64,000 nucleotides of DNA from Rhodopirellula islandica (GCF_001027925.1 NZ_LECT01000003.1:20825-84824), one strand, 5' to 3'. Shown: positions 43,488 to 52,285, counted from the stretch's first letter. Notes: generated by a model not told the origin, from the sequence alone. Program-made: numbers and translations.

Positions 43488-44551
43488 GCGAACCGTCTCG
43501 TGTCGTTTGCCCGTTGTGTCCACTGCACTGCGACGATGTCGTGGTGAATGCGGACGGATCGGTTCAAGCAAACGGGTGCGAGATCGCCGAGTCGGCAGGT
43601 TCGTTGATGAACCAAATGGCTCGCGCAGACGAGGCGACGTTGGCCCCGATTGCTGCCTGTGAGCAACCCATTCGCGTGATCACTTCGGGCGTGGATTTGG
43701 TCGCGGCTCGGCAATTGGTCCAGTGGCAATCCGACGGTGCGATCGCAGTCGAAATCGAATCAGATCCCTCGGTCCAGGCCATCGGGACGGTCACACGTCG
43801 TGATGGAATCGTTGCAGCAACGCTGTCCGAGGTCGTCGCGCATGCCGACTTGGTTTGGTTGATCGGCGAAGTCAATCCGGCTTGGCCTCGTTTGGAAGAG
43901 AAGCTGCGTTTGGAGTCCGTTGGTTCCGGTGCATCGGTTGGCAAACGCCATGGGAAGCGTTGGGAACGATGGACGGCCGATTTCGCGGGGCGGATGCATC
44001 ACGCAATCGAGCACCCGGAGGCGACCGAAGAAGGTTCGGAGTTCCAGACTCGGTCTTCGCATTTTCGCGACAGTCAGTACGCGGCGATCGTGATCGGTCC
44101 CGGAGCGTTTGACGCGGACGAAGCGGAGATGACCGCCGCGATGGTGGCGCGAATCATCCGCCGCCGCAACGAGTTGGCTCGCTGTGTTTGCGTGACCTTG
44201 GATCCCGCTGCGACGCTGCGAAGCGTTCATGCCTGGCGGACGAATGAATCACTTGCGCCGATGATGTCTGGTTCAGAAATCGATTCCACTTCTGTGATTC
44301 GGTTGGTGGGGATTGGGCATCGAAGGTCCGGCGATCGACCGGTCGATCTTCAGATTGGTGGGCATGACCCAGGGGAGGAGCAGGCCAAAGCGTTCTTGCC
44401 CGCGAGTCCCTGGACAACTTCCATGGTCATCCGAGGCGACGGATCCGTGACCCTGCCACTTCAAGTGCCAGACGCTCTGTCAGTCGAGTCCCCCACCGCC
44501 ATCGAGCAGCTCCAAAAGGTGCTTCGAGAGACCGGTCAGGCAATTTGCTAG
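43484..44551 (+). CDS. Formylmethanofuran dehydrogenase subunit B-like protein (short)
   Basis: A 355-aa protein that begins with a Cys cluster, VCPLCPLHCDDVVV (C-x2-C-x3-C) plus NGCEIAESAG, typical of the 4Fe-4S N-terminus of FwdB/FhcB and related molybdopterin oxidoreductases. The rest (VWLIGEVNPAWPRLEEKL, CVCVTLDPAATLRSVHAWRTNE) follows FhcB-like proteins loosely but is shorter than the usual 420 or more. Planctomycetes carry a tetrahydromethanopterin C1 pathway that uses FhcB, but none of its other genes are nearby. The GTG start overlaps hemDE by 4 bp, so the two are coupled. Confidence 0.55.
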   Translation: MSEPSRVVCPLCPLHCDDVVVNADGSVQANGCEIAESAGSLMNQMARADEATLAPIAACEQPIRVITSGVDLVAARQLVQWQSDGAIAVEIESDPSVQAIGTVTRRDGIVAATLSEVVAHADLVWLIGEVNPAWPRLEEKLRLESVGSGASVGKRHGKRWERWTADFAGRMHHAIEHPEATEEGSEFQTRSSHFRDSQYAAIVIGPGAFDADEAEMTAAMVARIIRRRNELARCVCVTLDPAATLRSVHAWRTNESLAPMMSGSEIDSTSVIRLVGIGHRRSGDRPVDLQIGGHDPGEEQAKAFLPASPWTTSMVIRGDGSVTLPLQVPDALSVESPTAIEQLQKVLRETGQAIC

Positions 44552-44674
44552 GTTGACGTTGTGGCTTCGAGTCAAAGTCGTGTCAGCGATTGGGAGCTCA
44601 GCGAACGTTCGAGTTTCGTTGGTCGAGGCTCACGCAAAATCCACAATTCTGGCAAATGCAATGGAGAGGGAGTC

Positions 44675-45067
44675 GTGTTCAAGCAAGAAGGCTACGACCT
44701 GATGGGGGCCGCATTCGAGGTCTACAACGAGCTTGGCTATGGAATGGCAGAGGAAATCTATCAGTCCGCTTTGGAGGTGGAACTCGGATTGAGGGGGATC
44801 TCATTCGTTGCCCAAGCTGAACTAAGCGTGTATTTCAAGGGGCATCTTTTGACTCCGAAGTACCGACCAGACTTGCTGGTTTTCGGAGGAATCGTGGTGG
44901 AGTTGAAGGCTTTGAAAGAACTTTGCTCTGAACATGAAGCTCAGTTGTTCAACTACATGCGAATCGCGCGGATGCGAGTTGGTTACCTCATCAACTTTGG
45001 AAAGAAAGGTGACTTGGAATGGAAGCGATTCGTGATCGATGATTTGCATTCCCAACGAAGTCATTGA
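44675..45067 (+). CDS. GxxExxY family protein
   Basis: A 130-aa protein with the family signature GYGMAEEIYQSALEVEL (GxxExxY is GMAEEIY) and RPDLLVFGGIVVELKALKEL, which resembles a PD-(D/E)xK nuclease core (Asp in RPDLL, Glu-x-Lys in VELKAL). GxxExxY proteins are very common in planctomycete and verrucomicrobial genomes; their role is unknown. The GTG at 44675 is set by a strong ribosome-binding run GGAGAGGGAG just before it; a longer ORF starts at 44561. A tandem palindrome array lies directly downstream. Confidence 0.82.
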   Translation: MFKQEGYDLMGAAFEVYNELGYGMAEEIYQSALEVELGLRGISFVAQAELSVYFKGHLLTPKYRPDLLVFGGIVVELKALKELCSEHEAQLFNYMRIARMRVGYLINFGKKGDLEWKRFVIDDLHSQRSH

Positions 45068-45664
45068 GGTGGTGGACGCCGGGGGGGAACACTAATCTTC
45101 TCTCATCGCACACTAATGGTTGTGAATTGGGTCGGATTGCCTCGGAGATGAGTGTGCGATTAGCGTCGATTAGTGTTCTTTGAATTCATCCGGCAGGCTA
45201 TCTGAAGCGTGTGCAAGAGGTGTGATCGCTTGGAGGGGCTGCCGCTGTTTGGTGCTTCATGAGTGCTGCTCGTGCGACACCTCATGAGGTGAAATGGCGG
45301 AAGGGAGGGGAACACTAAACTTCACTCATCGCACACTAATCGTTGGGGACTGGGCGTGGTTGCCCCAGAGATTAGTGTGCGATTAGCGTCGATTAGTGTT
45401 CTTTGAATTCATCCGGCAGGCTATCTGAAGCGTGTGCAAGAGGTGTGGTCGCTTGGAGGGGCTGCCGCTGTTTGGTGCTTCACGAGTGCTGCTCGTGGGA
45501 CACCTCATGAGGTGAAATGGCGGAAGGCAGGGGGAACACTAATCTTCACTCATCGCACACTAATGGTTGGGGACTGGGCGTGGTTGTCTCGGAGATGAGT
45601 GTGCGATTAGCGCCGATTAGTGTTCTAGAAACAGTCGTCGACGGTAGATTCAAGACCGGCGTTG
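45068..45664. repeat. Tandem array of three 92-bp palindromes with two conserved spacers
   Basis: Palindromes at 45087-45178, 45310-45401 and 45534-45625 are all 92 bp. Spacers of 131-132 bp (45179-45309 and 45402-45533) are nearly identical, so the period is 223-224 bp. Each palindrome starts GAACACTAA and ends GATTAGTGTTC, with an inner ATCGCACACT/AGTGTGCGAT stem; each spacer holds the perfect palindrome CACCTCATGAGGTG. The array lies between the convergent GxxExxY and kinase genes, and no ORF is supported inside it. Confidence 0.9.
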
Positions 45665-48448
45665 TCATTCGCTTTCGGATCGCTGTTTGAGGTCGTTTAG
45701 CATGGCGTGCCAGAAGGCTTTGGGGTCTTCGGTTGATTGTTGGTACATCGACAGTTTGGGCAATGAGTTGACCAGACGCTCCAGTCGATCGTGGGCCTGT
45801 GCGGGCTGTTCGACGTGAGTGGTGTAGACGGATGCCAGTCCTTCCTGGAGACGTTGCTGAAGATAGGTCAGCGGGTGAAGCCATTCCGCGTTCTGGCTCG
45901 CTTGGTATTGGCGATCCATTTCTTGGAAGCTGCGGTCGAGATGGAAGGCGATCAGCGAAGGAGCTTTCGGATCGATCGCTGTCAAGGCTTGGACCACGTC
46001 GTTGAGGGACGAATCGTCCATCGAGTACCAATTGAAACGCGGGTGTGCGAGCGTTTCCGCTGCGAACTCGATCGGGAACTGAACACGCCCTTCCCTTCGC
46101 ATCTCGATGGCGGCGAGATAGAGCTCGGTGGGCAAAATCCAATCAGGTGGATTGGGGGTGGTGTTGGCCTGGGGGCCACCGCCGAAACCGCCCATTGAAA
46201 ACCCGTAAACCGCGTTGGGATCGGCGTAGTCCCATTTGGTTTGCCCTGTCTCGGGATCGACCTCTCTTTGTTCGTACTTGGCAACCGCCTCATCGACCTG
46301 CTCTTCGACGTAGTCAGCGATCCATGCTGGAGGGGATATCTGTGGGCCCGATTCCTGGACGATTCGAACAGCAATTGCCCAGGCCGTTTCACGAGCGATA
46401 TTAGCTTCCTCTGATGGGCTTCGCGGGTGAGGGGTGGATGTGGCTGTTGCTTCCTTGACAACTGATTTCAGGCCAGCGGATGCCGATCCAATCTCCTGAA
46501 GGAGAGTTTCGATGTAGGTTCTTCCTTCCGATTTCTTGCTTTTCGATGCGAAGAAAACTTCAGCCGACGACGCTCTGTGGGGGGAACCAGTGTTGTGGTT
46601 CAGATTCATCACAAAGTTTCTGAGTTGTAGGATGCTCGCGATCCTAGCCTTCTGATTGCCATGGGCTAGCTTCAGGCCGATCGTTTGCACTCCGGGAATC
46701 GGGAAATAGTGCTTGTACGACTCCTGGAGATGTCCCATGAATTGCCGGTCAATTGGAGGGGAGCTACTGAAGCCGCCACCCATGAATCCGCCGTGTTCAA
46801 CCGGAGGGGCGACGTGCCACGTTCCGTATTCATCGGTTAGATCGAGTGTTGCTTTTGCCGCTTCAGCACGTCTTGATGTGCCACGAGAAAGTCGTTCCAC
46901 GGCTCGCATGGCTCGACCGATAGCTCCTATTTCTTTTTCGCTTGCAAGTGTTTCAAGCCATGCGTCGAGATTCTTTCCTTCGTAAACGATGTCGCGGTTT
47001 GTATTTGCAAAGTCCAATTTAGAATCCTCGCGGGATCTCTTTTGAAGCGTCGCCGTGGGGAGTGGGCTCTCGTTCTCCTCCACCGCAACCTTGGTGTCGT
47101 TCCCGTCTGTGGTCACCGTCACCAGACCCTTGTCGGTTTTGATTTGAATCACGACCGTTGCGAGCAAGACGGCTGCCGCGAACCATCCCAGCGGACCCAT
47201 CCATGCGGTCCAGGTGTGTTTGCCGTCGCCTGGTGGCGGTGAAGCGGGATTTGTCGCCAGTGGGAGCAATGGTGTGATCGGTGCATCGGATGCAGGTGTC
47301 GATTCCGCTCGCTTGAGCAAGGCTTTTAAGTTGGCGTCGCCGGACCAGGTCGCCAGTCGCTCGGCAACGATTGACCCGCTGGGACGTTGGTCGGGTTGCC
47401 GGTGCATCATTTGACCGACGAACGATCCCAATTCTGTTTCGACCGACGGTTCCAAACTGCTCAGCGGAGGCGGAGTCGATCGATTGGACTCGCTCGTGAT
47501 CGCCAACACTCGTGCTGCCAGGCCGCCTTCGTTTGCGTGCGGCCAACGGCCTGAGATCAGACGGTAGAGGGTCGCACCAAGAGAATAGATGTCCGACGCC
47601 GGTTGGACTTTTCGGCTGTCGAGCAACTGTTCGGGCGACATCGCGGGCAAGGTGCCCATCAGGTGTCCCACCGTTGTGAGTCGGTCGTCCGTTGCTAGCG
47701 GATCGTCGCCCGCCAGGACCAAACCCAGGTCCAATAGTTTGACAGTTCCGTCTCGCGTGAGCATCAAATTCGATGGTTTCACATCGCGGTGGATCAAACC
47801 CGTTTCATGCACATGCGTCAGTGCCACGGCGGACTGGCGAGCGATCTCGCAGGCGTCGGCGACCGGCAGCGATCCTAACCGATGAGCGATCTTGCCGACG
47901 TCCATGCCGTCCAAGTATTCCATCACCAAGTAGTGCCAACCGGAATGAGTTCCCGCATCGGTGGCACGGACGATTCCTGGATGTTCGAGAGACGCGACGG
48001 TTGTCATTTCTCGATCGAAACGATCCAGCCATCCTGGTTCCATGACTCGGTGAGGCGGCAGCAACTTGATCGCACATTGTCGTTTCAGTCGGTTGTGGCG
48101 AGCCAAGCAGACCATGCCCATTCCGCCCTGCCCGAGTTGCCCGAGGATCTCGTACGGACCGATTTGGTCGATGGGCAGGTCGGCGGCAGTATTGGGAACC
48201 GGGACGTTTGCGGTCATCAATTGAGCGACCGCGAATTGGCAGGCCGATTCGGCCAGGACAGAGTCTTCCTCTGAGTCCGCTTTGGCAATTGGAGACAACG
48301 CGTCCCACTTTTCCGGGATGCGCGACTGACATTGCTCGCACTCATCGACGTGCTTGGATGCCGAGTCGAACTCCTCACTGGACAGTTGTCCGTCGAGCAA
48401 ACGGTTCAATTCTTCGACACTCAGACAATCGGTGCTGGTGGCAATCAT
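45665..48448 (-). CDS. Membrane-anchored Ser/Thr protein kinase
   Basis: The 927-aa protein has an N-terminal zinc-finger-like segment (CLSVEELNRLLDG... HVDECEQCQ, anti-sigma style), then a Hanks-type kinase domain from about residue 95: GQLGQGGMGMV, AIKLLPP, HRDVKPSN and LLDLGLV (DLG instead of DFG), and SDIYSLGATLYRLISG. After residue 410 there is one transmembrane helix (GWFAAAVLLATVVIQI) and a long extracytosolic part without known domains. It stands downstream of the ECF sigma factor, so the kinase probably controls that sigma factor. The GTG at 48517, touching the sigma gene, is an alternative start. Confidence 0.85.
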   Translation of the reverse strand: MIATSTDCLSVEELNRLLDGQLSSEEFDSASKHVDECEQCQSRIPEKWDALSPIAKADSEEDSVLAESACQFAVAQLMTANVPVPNTAADLPIDQIGPYEILGQLGQGGMGMVCLARHNRLKRQCAIKLLPPHRVMEPGWLDRFDREMTTVASLEHPGIVRATDAGTHSGWHYLVMEYLDGMDVGKIAHRLGSLPVADACEIARQSAVALTHVHETGLIHRDVKPSNLMLTRDGTVKLLDLGLVLAGDDPLATDDRLTTVGHLMGTLPAMSPEQLLDSRKVQPASDIYSLGATLYRLISGRWPHANEGGLAARVLAITSESNRSTPPPLSSLEPSVETELGSFVGQMMHRQPDQRPSGSIVAERLATWSGDANLKALLKRAESTPASDAPITPLLPLATNPASPPPGDGKHTWTAWMGPLGWFAAAVLLATVVIQIKTDKGLVTVTTDGNDTKVAVEENESPLPTATLQKRSREDSKLDFANTNRDIVYEGKNLDAWLETLASEKEIGAIGRAMRAVERLSRGTSRRAEAAKATLDLTDEYGTWHVAPPVEHGGFMGGGFSSSPPIDRQFMGHLQESYKHYFPIPGVQTIGLKLAHGNQKARIASILQLRNFVMNLNHNTGSPHRASSAEVFFASKSKKSEGRTYIETLLQEIGSASAGLKSVVKEATATSTPHPRSPSEEANIARETAWAIAVRIVQESGPQISPPAWIADYVEEQVDEAVAKYEQREVDPETGQTKWDYADPNAVYGFSMGGFGGGPQANTTPNPPDWILPTELYLAAIEMRREGRVQFPIEFAAETLAHPRFNWYSMDDSSLNDVVQALTAIDPKAPSLIAFHLDRSFQEMDRQYQASQNAEWLHPLTYLQQRLQEGLASVYTTHVEQPAQAHDRLERLVNSLPKLSMYQQSTEDPKAFWHAMLNDLKQRSESE

Positions 48449-48518
48449 GACGGGCTTTCGGTGCGAGGGATCGATTGGTTGACCACACAACGCTTGGATG
48501 GGGCGGCGATTGGACACC

Positions 48519-49106
48519 TCAGCGATGAAAATCTTCCAATTCTTTTCGCAGTCGTTGCAGCACCCGGGCGCGAGCCTTGTAGACCGTCCATCGACTGACG
48601 TTCAGTTCGCTTGCTACCGTCGCGGGATCGCAGCCTTCGACGGCGGTCCGCCAGAACATCTGCCAGGTCTTGGGATCGGTTGATTGCCTCAGGACTTGCA
48701 GCATGCGGTTCTGAATCGACTGCACATCGTCGGCCAGTTCGCTGGGCGGATCAGAGCTTTCTCGCTCGGCCCACTGCAACGCTTCGCCATCGAGCACGAG
48801 CGGAGACCGTTGGTCGGCACGTTGGCGATCGCGAAGTTTGTTGCGAGCGATCGTCCACAGCCATCCGCGAAAAGTGGCGCCCGTTTGGTCCAGGTTGAAC
48901 CGTGGGAGAGCCTTGGCGACCGCGAGAAACGTTTCTTGCATCACGTCCGCCGCATCGGCCGACTGAGCTCCGCATCGGCGGATCCATCGGTAGACGATCG
49001 GTCCGTAGACCTGGACCAACATCTGCCAGCCCTCATCGTCGCCGTGCCGGGCTCGTTCGAGCAAGGAGGGATGAGTCGATGGTTCCTCGACGGTGCCGCG
49101 GTTCAT
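48519..49106 (-). CDS. ECF-type RNA polymerase sigma factor
   Basis: A 195-aa sigma factor with region 2 (ARHGDDEGWQMLVQVYGPIVYRWIRRCG, DAADVMQETFLAVAKALPRF, FRGWLWTIARNKLRD) and region 4 (VEGCDPATVASELNVSRWTVYKARARVLQRLR). No anti-sigma gene is adjacent; instead a membrane Ser/Thr kinase with a zinc-finger-like N-terminus follows immediately. This fits the planctomycete ECF-STK groups in which kinase activity controls the sigma factor. Its regulon is unknown. The next gene upstream on the same strand is the TIGR04222-like protein. Confidence 0.92.
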   Translation of the reverse strand: MNRGTVEEPSTHPSLLERARHGDDEGWQMLVQVYGPIVYRWIRRCGAQSADAADVMQETFLAVAKALPRFNLDQTGATFRGWLWTIARNKLRDRQRADQRSPLVLDGEALQWAERESSDPPSELADDVQSIQNRMLQVLRQSTDPKTWQMFWRTAVEGCDPATVASELNVSRWTVYKARARVLQRLRKELEDFHR

Positions 49107-49215
49107 GAGCTGGCCTGATCAGTGGACGAACGAGTTTGCGAGAGCCGAACCGGCATCCCGCAAGCGTTTCTTCCAAGATAGCAGCCTGGTTACTCGGCAA
49201 GGCGTGGAGGCCTTC

Positions 49216-50778
49216 TCACCCTCCGCATCCACCACAGCCTCCGCACCCGCCTCCACAGCCCGCATCGCCCCCGCCTCCGCTGAAGTCGAAACTGCTGCCT
49301 CCGTCTCCGCTGCTCCAATCGATCCATCCCGTTGAGCTGGACGCGTTTTGGGCAGCCTGGAGCTCTTCCCCGTACAACATGTCGTTGGCAAAAAGTTCCG
49401 AGGGATCGGTGAGCACGTAGGCGGCCACTGCGGGACCCCAGCATGCCAGGCAGGGCAACTCATCCACGTCGCCTCCGTCGCTTTGGTGAGCTGACTTCAA
49501 CCCCGTTTCGGGATAGCTTCGCTGCGATCGTTCTTGGACCGATTTGCCCAAGGAAGTCAAACGCTCACGACCCGCCATGTGAAACGCGACTGCGAACCCG
49601 ACGGTCGCGATGACCATCTCCAAAACGAGAAAGCCAATTGGGCGATCGTTTTGGATTCCCTGCATGCACCTGAGTCCACCCACGGCCAGCAAGATGCCCG
49701 CCAGCCCCAACGCACCCACATGAAAACGCTTGCGTTGTTCGGGCGATCTCAGCAACCCCGATTCACGCATTTGTGATTCTGCATTGGTCGCGGTGGAATG
49801 GATCGCCACCAGCAATCGTTGGAAGGATTGCGGAGCGTTGCTGGAAGCCAGGTAGTCGGTGGTCGCCTTCATCGCACCGGCGGCGACCGGATCATCATCG
49901 TGTTGGGCTTGCAGTGCCCCGCGGTCAAGGATCGTGAATCCATGTTGATCGCAACGGACGATGCCGCGCTTTTGTAGCGCCACCAGAGTTGTTTGCAGCA
50001 AACGTTTTTTGCCTCCTGCCAGGATCGACAGTTGCCCCCAGCCAACTTTGGTAAGAGCGGAAGGATTGGATGACCAGCCGTTGCTGATGTGAAACCAAAC
50101 CAACAGGTAGACAAAGCCGACGACGATTGCCGCTCCGTACAACGCAAGGAAGGTGGGACCATCCAGATTGAATGGGAACAACGCCGCGAAAGGTGTCGCA
50201 GCCAATCCCGCGATTGCGAGGTGCGATCCTTGCAATGACTTGCCAGTCAAGTTCGGCTTGGGAATCAGCCAGAACTTGCGTCGGTCAATGCGAAGTGACG
50301 CGATCGATTGAGCGAAGCGTTCTTCCGTCGGCGGCCAAATCTCCACCGGGGCTTTGCCAAATGCCCGCTCATAAGATGCAAGCGTTTGTTCGTATTGGTC
50401 TTGGTAGCGGACACGTTCTTGGGAGCCACCTTTGGTCGGGCCGTGATGAAGCGGTGATGGCAGGACTTCTTGGCACAAGTCCACCCAATAGTTCTCGGTG
50501 TAGACCAAGTGTTGATGCCAAACTTGATCGACCGCGTCCGATGGGGTCACACAGTGACCCGCGGTGGCTGCCAAATACAGAAACCTTCGGTACTCGTCGA
50601 TGCAGTGACGGGCGTGTTGGATGCTCCAATCGTTTTCTCGGGCCAATCGTTGCGAAAACGAGAGACCCCGAGTGGGCGGATCGGCGGTCCAATCCGCTGA
50701 TTCGCCTCCAATCGGAAAATGAAGAAGTTTCTGCCACAACGCGTCATTCGTGACGTTTTCATGCATTGTTTTCATCAT
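49216..50778 (-). CDS. TIGR04222-like membrane protein with Gly/Cys-rich tail
   Basis: A 520-aa protein. The N-terminal part carries DAVDQVWHQHLVYTENYW, as in glycine-rich (GRDP/DUF1399-like) domains. In the middle are paired hydrophobic stretches (AIVVGFVYLLVWF and later GALGLAGILLAVGG and EMVIATVGFAVAF), with the repeat-like QTTLVALQKRGIVRC between. The last 30 residues are a Gly/Ser/Cys tail (GDAGCGGGCGGCGG) that recalls TIGR04222 and TPM-associated proteins. The ATG at 50778 has GGAGGA 8 bp upstream. It lies on the same strand as the ECF-kinase pair 110 bp away and may be their target or partner. Confidence 0.65.
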   Translation of the reverse strand: MMKTMHENVTNDALWQKLLHFPIGGESADWTADPPTRGLSFSQRLARENDWSIQHARHCIDEYRRFLYLAATAGHCVTPSDAVDQVWHQHLVYTENYWVDLCQEVLPSPLHHGPTKGGSQERVRYQDQYEQTLASYERAFGKAPVEIWPPTEERFAQSIASLRIDRRKFWLIPKPNLTGKSLQGSHLAIAGLAATPFAALFPFNLDGPTFLALYGAAIVVGFVYLLVWFHISNGWSSNPSALTKVGWGQLSILAGGKKRLLQTTLVALQKRGIVRCDQHGFTILDRGALQAQHDDDPVAAGAMKATTDYLASSNAPQSFQRLLVAIHSTATNAESQMRESGLLRSPEQRKRFHVGALGLAGILLAVGGLRCMQGIQNDRPIGFLVLEMVIATVGFAVAFHMAGRERLTSLGKSVQERSQRSYPETGLKSAHQSDGGDVDELPCLACWGPAVAAYVLTDPSELFANDMLYGEELQAAQNASSSTGWIDWSSGDGGSSFDFSGGGGDAGCGGGCGGCGGCGG

Positions 50779-51082
50779 TGAGTTCCTCCAACACAGAAGG
50801 GCACGTACCCAACCCAAACGAGGCGCTCGCGAAACGGATTTTGCAGATGCGGAATGCACGGTGAATGTCCGCCGATTCGGAAATCACCGGCGAAACATCG
50901 CGTGAAAACAACGGACGTAGTGGACGAGGCAACGAGTCCCAAGCGGAGGGACGCGTTGCCTCGTCCACTACAAAACGGGCACTTCTTCCTTACGCGATGC
51001 TAAGATGTTCCCCGATGGATTGCGATTGAAAGGTGTTTTTGGTGCCGGTCGCAAGTTGCCCCCGCCGAATCGAGGAAGTCCC
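50779..51082. other. 304-bp divergent intergenic region with a solitary MITE-core hairpin
   Basis: The span between the TIGR04222-like gene and the DUF2891 gene has no ORF of note. It holds a 24-bp-stem hairpin at 50917-50971 (23 of 24 pairs, 7-nt loop) whose arms match the inner arms of the MITE-like copies. It probably also holds the promoters of both flanking genes, though none was identified. Confidence 0.6.
50917..50971. repeat. Solitary hairpin related to the MITE core
   Basis: The arm GTAGTGGACGAGGCAACG, AGTCCC (50917-50940) pairs with 50948-50971 at 23 of 24 positions. The CTAGTGGTCTGTCA ends of the 131-bp MITE are absent, so this may be an independent hairpin element. Confidence 0.75.
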
Positions 51083-52234
51083 ATGTTTGCCTGGAAAGAT
51101 CCATTCTTTCGCCGATTGTTCGTCGCTTGGTTGCTTTGTTCGCTCATGACAGTGACAGCGTCGGCACAGTCGCCAAGCGGGAAATTATCCGTTGAACAGG
51201 ACTCAACCGCCACGGTTGCGCTGACCTCTGACATGGCAGGTCAGTGGGCGAATTTGGTGCTGCATGGCGTCGACACGGAGTTTCCAAACAAGCTGTCGCT
51301 GGTCTATTCCAACCCCGATCAAATCGGCACGCCCAAAGAACACTTTCCAGCGTTCTACGGATGCTTTGATTGGCACAGCAGTGTGCACGGTCACTGGGTG
51401 TTGGTGCGTTTGCTGAAGCAATCTCCCGAGATGCCCGCGGCCACCAAAATTCGCGAAACGTTGGCTCGGCATTTGACGGCTGAGAACTTGAAACGCGAAG
51501 CGGAGTTCTTTGCTCGCGAGGAGAACAAGTCCTTTGAACGCATGTATGGCTGGGCTTGGTTTCTGCGTTTGGCGATGGAGTTGGATTCGTTCGACGATGA
51601 CGATGCCGTCCAGTGGCGCGGGGCACTTGAACCGCTTGAGGAATTGTTGGTTGAAAGGATCACCGCTTACCTGCCGCTGTTGACGTTCCCGATTCGAACG
51701 GGCCAGCATCCCGACACGGGGTTTGCGCTGGGCCAGGTGCTGGACTACGCGAGGTCTCGTGACCTGGATGAGTTGGAACAATTGGTGATCGCGCGGGCTC
51801 GCGATTTCTATTGGACCGACATCGATTACCCGGTTCAGTACGAACCGTCCGGTCATGACTTCTTCTCGTCGGCGTGGAACGAGGCGGACTTGATGCGGCG
51901 AGTGCTAACGCCGGAGGAGTTTTCAGACTGGCTGAACACGTTTGTTCCAAAACTAAAGCAGCAACTCACCGATGGGACGATCTCGCCGGTCAGCGTCAGC
52001 GATGTCACCGACGGCAAACTGGTTCACCTCGCCGGGTTGAATCTCAATCGTGCCTGGTGTCTGCAAGCGGTTGCGAATCATTTGCCGGAGCAGCATCCTC
52101 TGGTGAATGCCATTCGAACCAACGCGAGAGAACATTTGGTCGCGGGATTGGCCTACATCAACAGCGGTCACTACGAAGGCGATCATTGGTTGGCCACGTT
52201 TGGGTTGTATGCGATCAGTGGAGTTGGTCAGTGA
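51083..52234 (+). CDS. Secreted DUF2891 protein
   Basis: A 383-aa protein with a signal peptide (RLFVAWLLCSLMTVTASAQ) and the DUF2891 pattern: FYGCFDWHSSVHGHW, RMYGWAWFLRLAMEL, HPDTGFALGQVLDYAR, YEPSGHDFFSSAWNEADLMRRVL and GLNLNRAWCL. The family has an alpha-helical barrel-type look similar to glycan-active enzymes, but its reaction is unknown. The ATG at 51083 is chosen because GAGGAAG precedes it by about 6 bp. It is transcribed away from the TIGR04222-like gene and toward the cyclase gene. Confidence 0.8.
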   Translation: MFAWKDPFFRRLFVAWLLCSLMTVTASAQSPSGKLSVEQDSTATVALTSDMAGQWANLVLHGVDTEFPNKLSLVYSNPDQIGTPKEHFPAFYGCFDWHSSVHGHWVLVRLLKQSPEMPAATKIRETLARHLTAENLKREAEFFAREENKSFERMYGWAWFLRLAMELDSFDDDDAVQWRGALEPLEELLVERITAYLPLLTFPIRTGQHPDTGFALGQVLDYARSRDLDELEQLVIARARDFYWTDIDYPVQYEPSGHDFFSSAWNEADLMRRVLTPEEFSDWLNTFVPKLKQQLTDGTISPVSVSDVTDGKLVHLAGLNLNRAWCLQAVANHLPEQHPLVNAIRTNAREHLVAGLAYINSGHYEGDHWLATFGLYAISGVGQ

Positions 52235-52285
52235 TCAGCCGTTGCGACATCTTCCTTTTGACCGCACCAACACAAGCGTGAACCG

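Noticed and set aside
45087..45625. CRISPR-like array
   Set aside because: Repeats are 92 bp palindromes and the spacers are nearly identical to each other, so it is a tandem repeat, not a CRISPR array; no cas genes are near.
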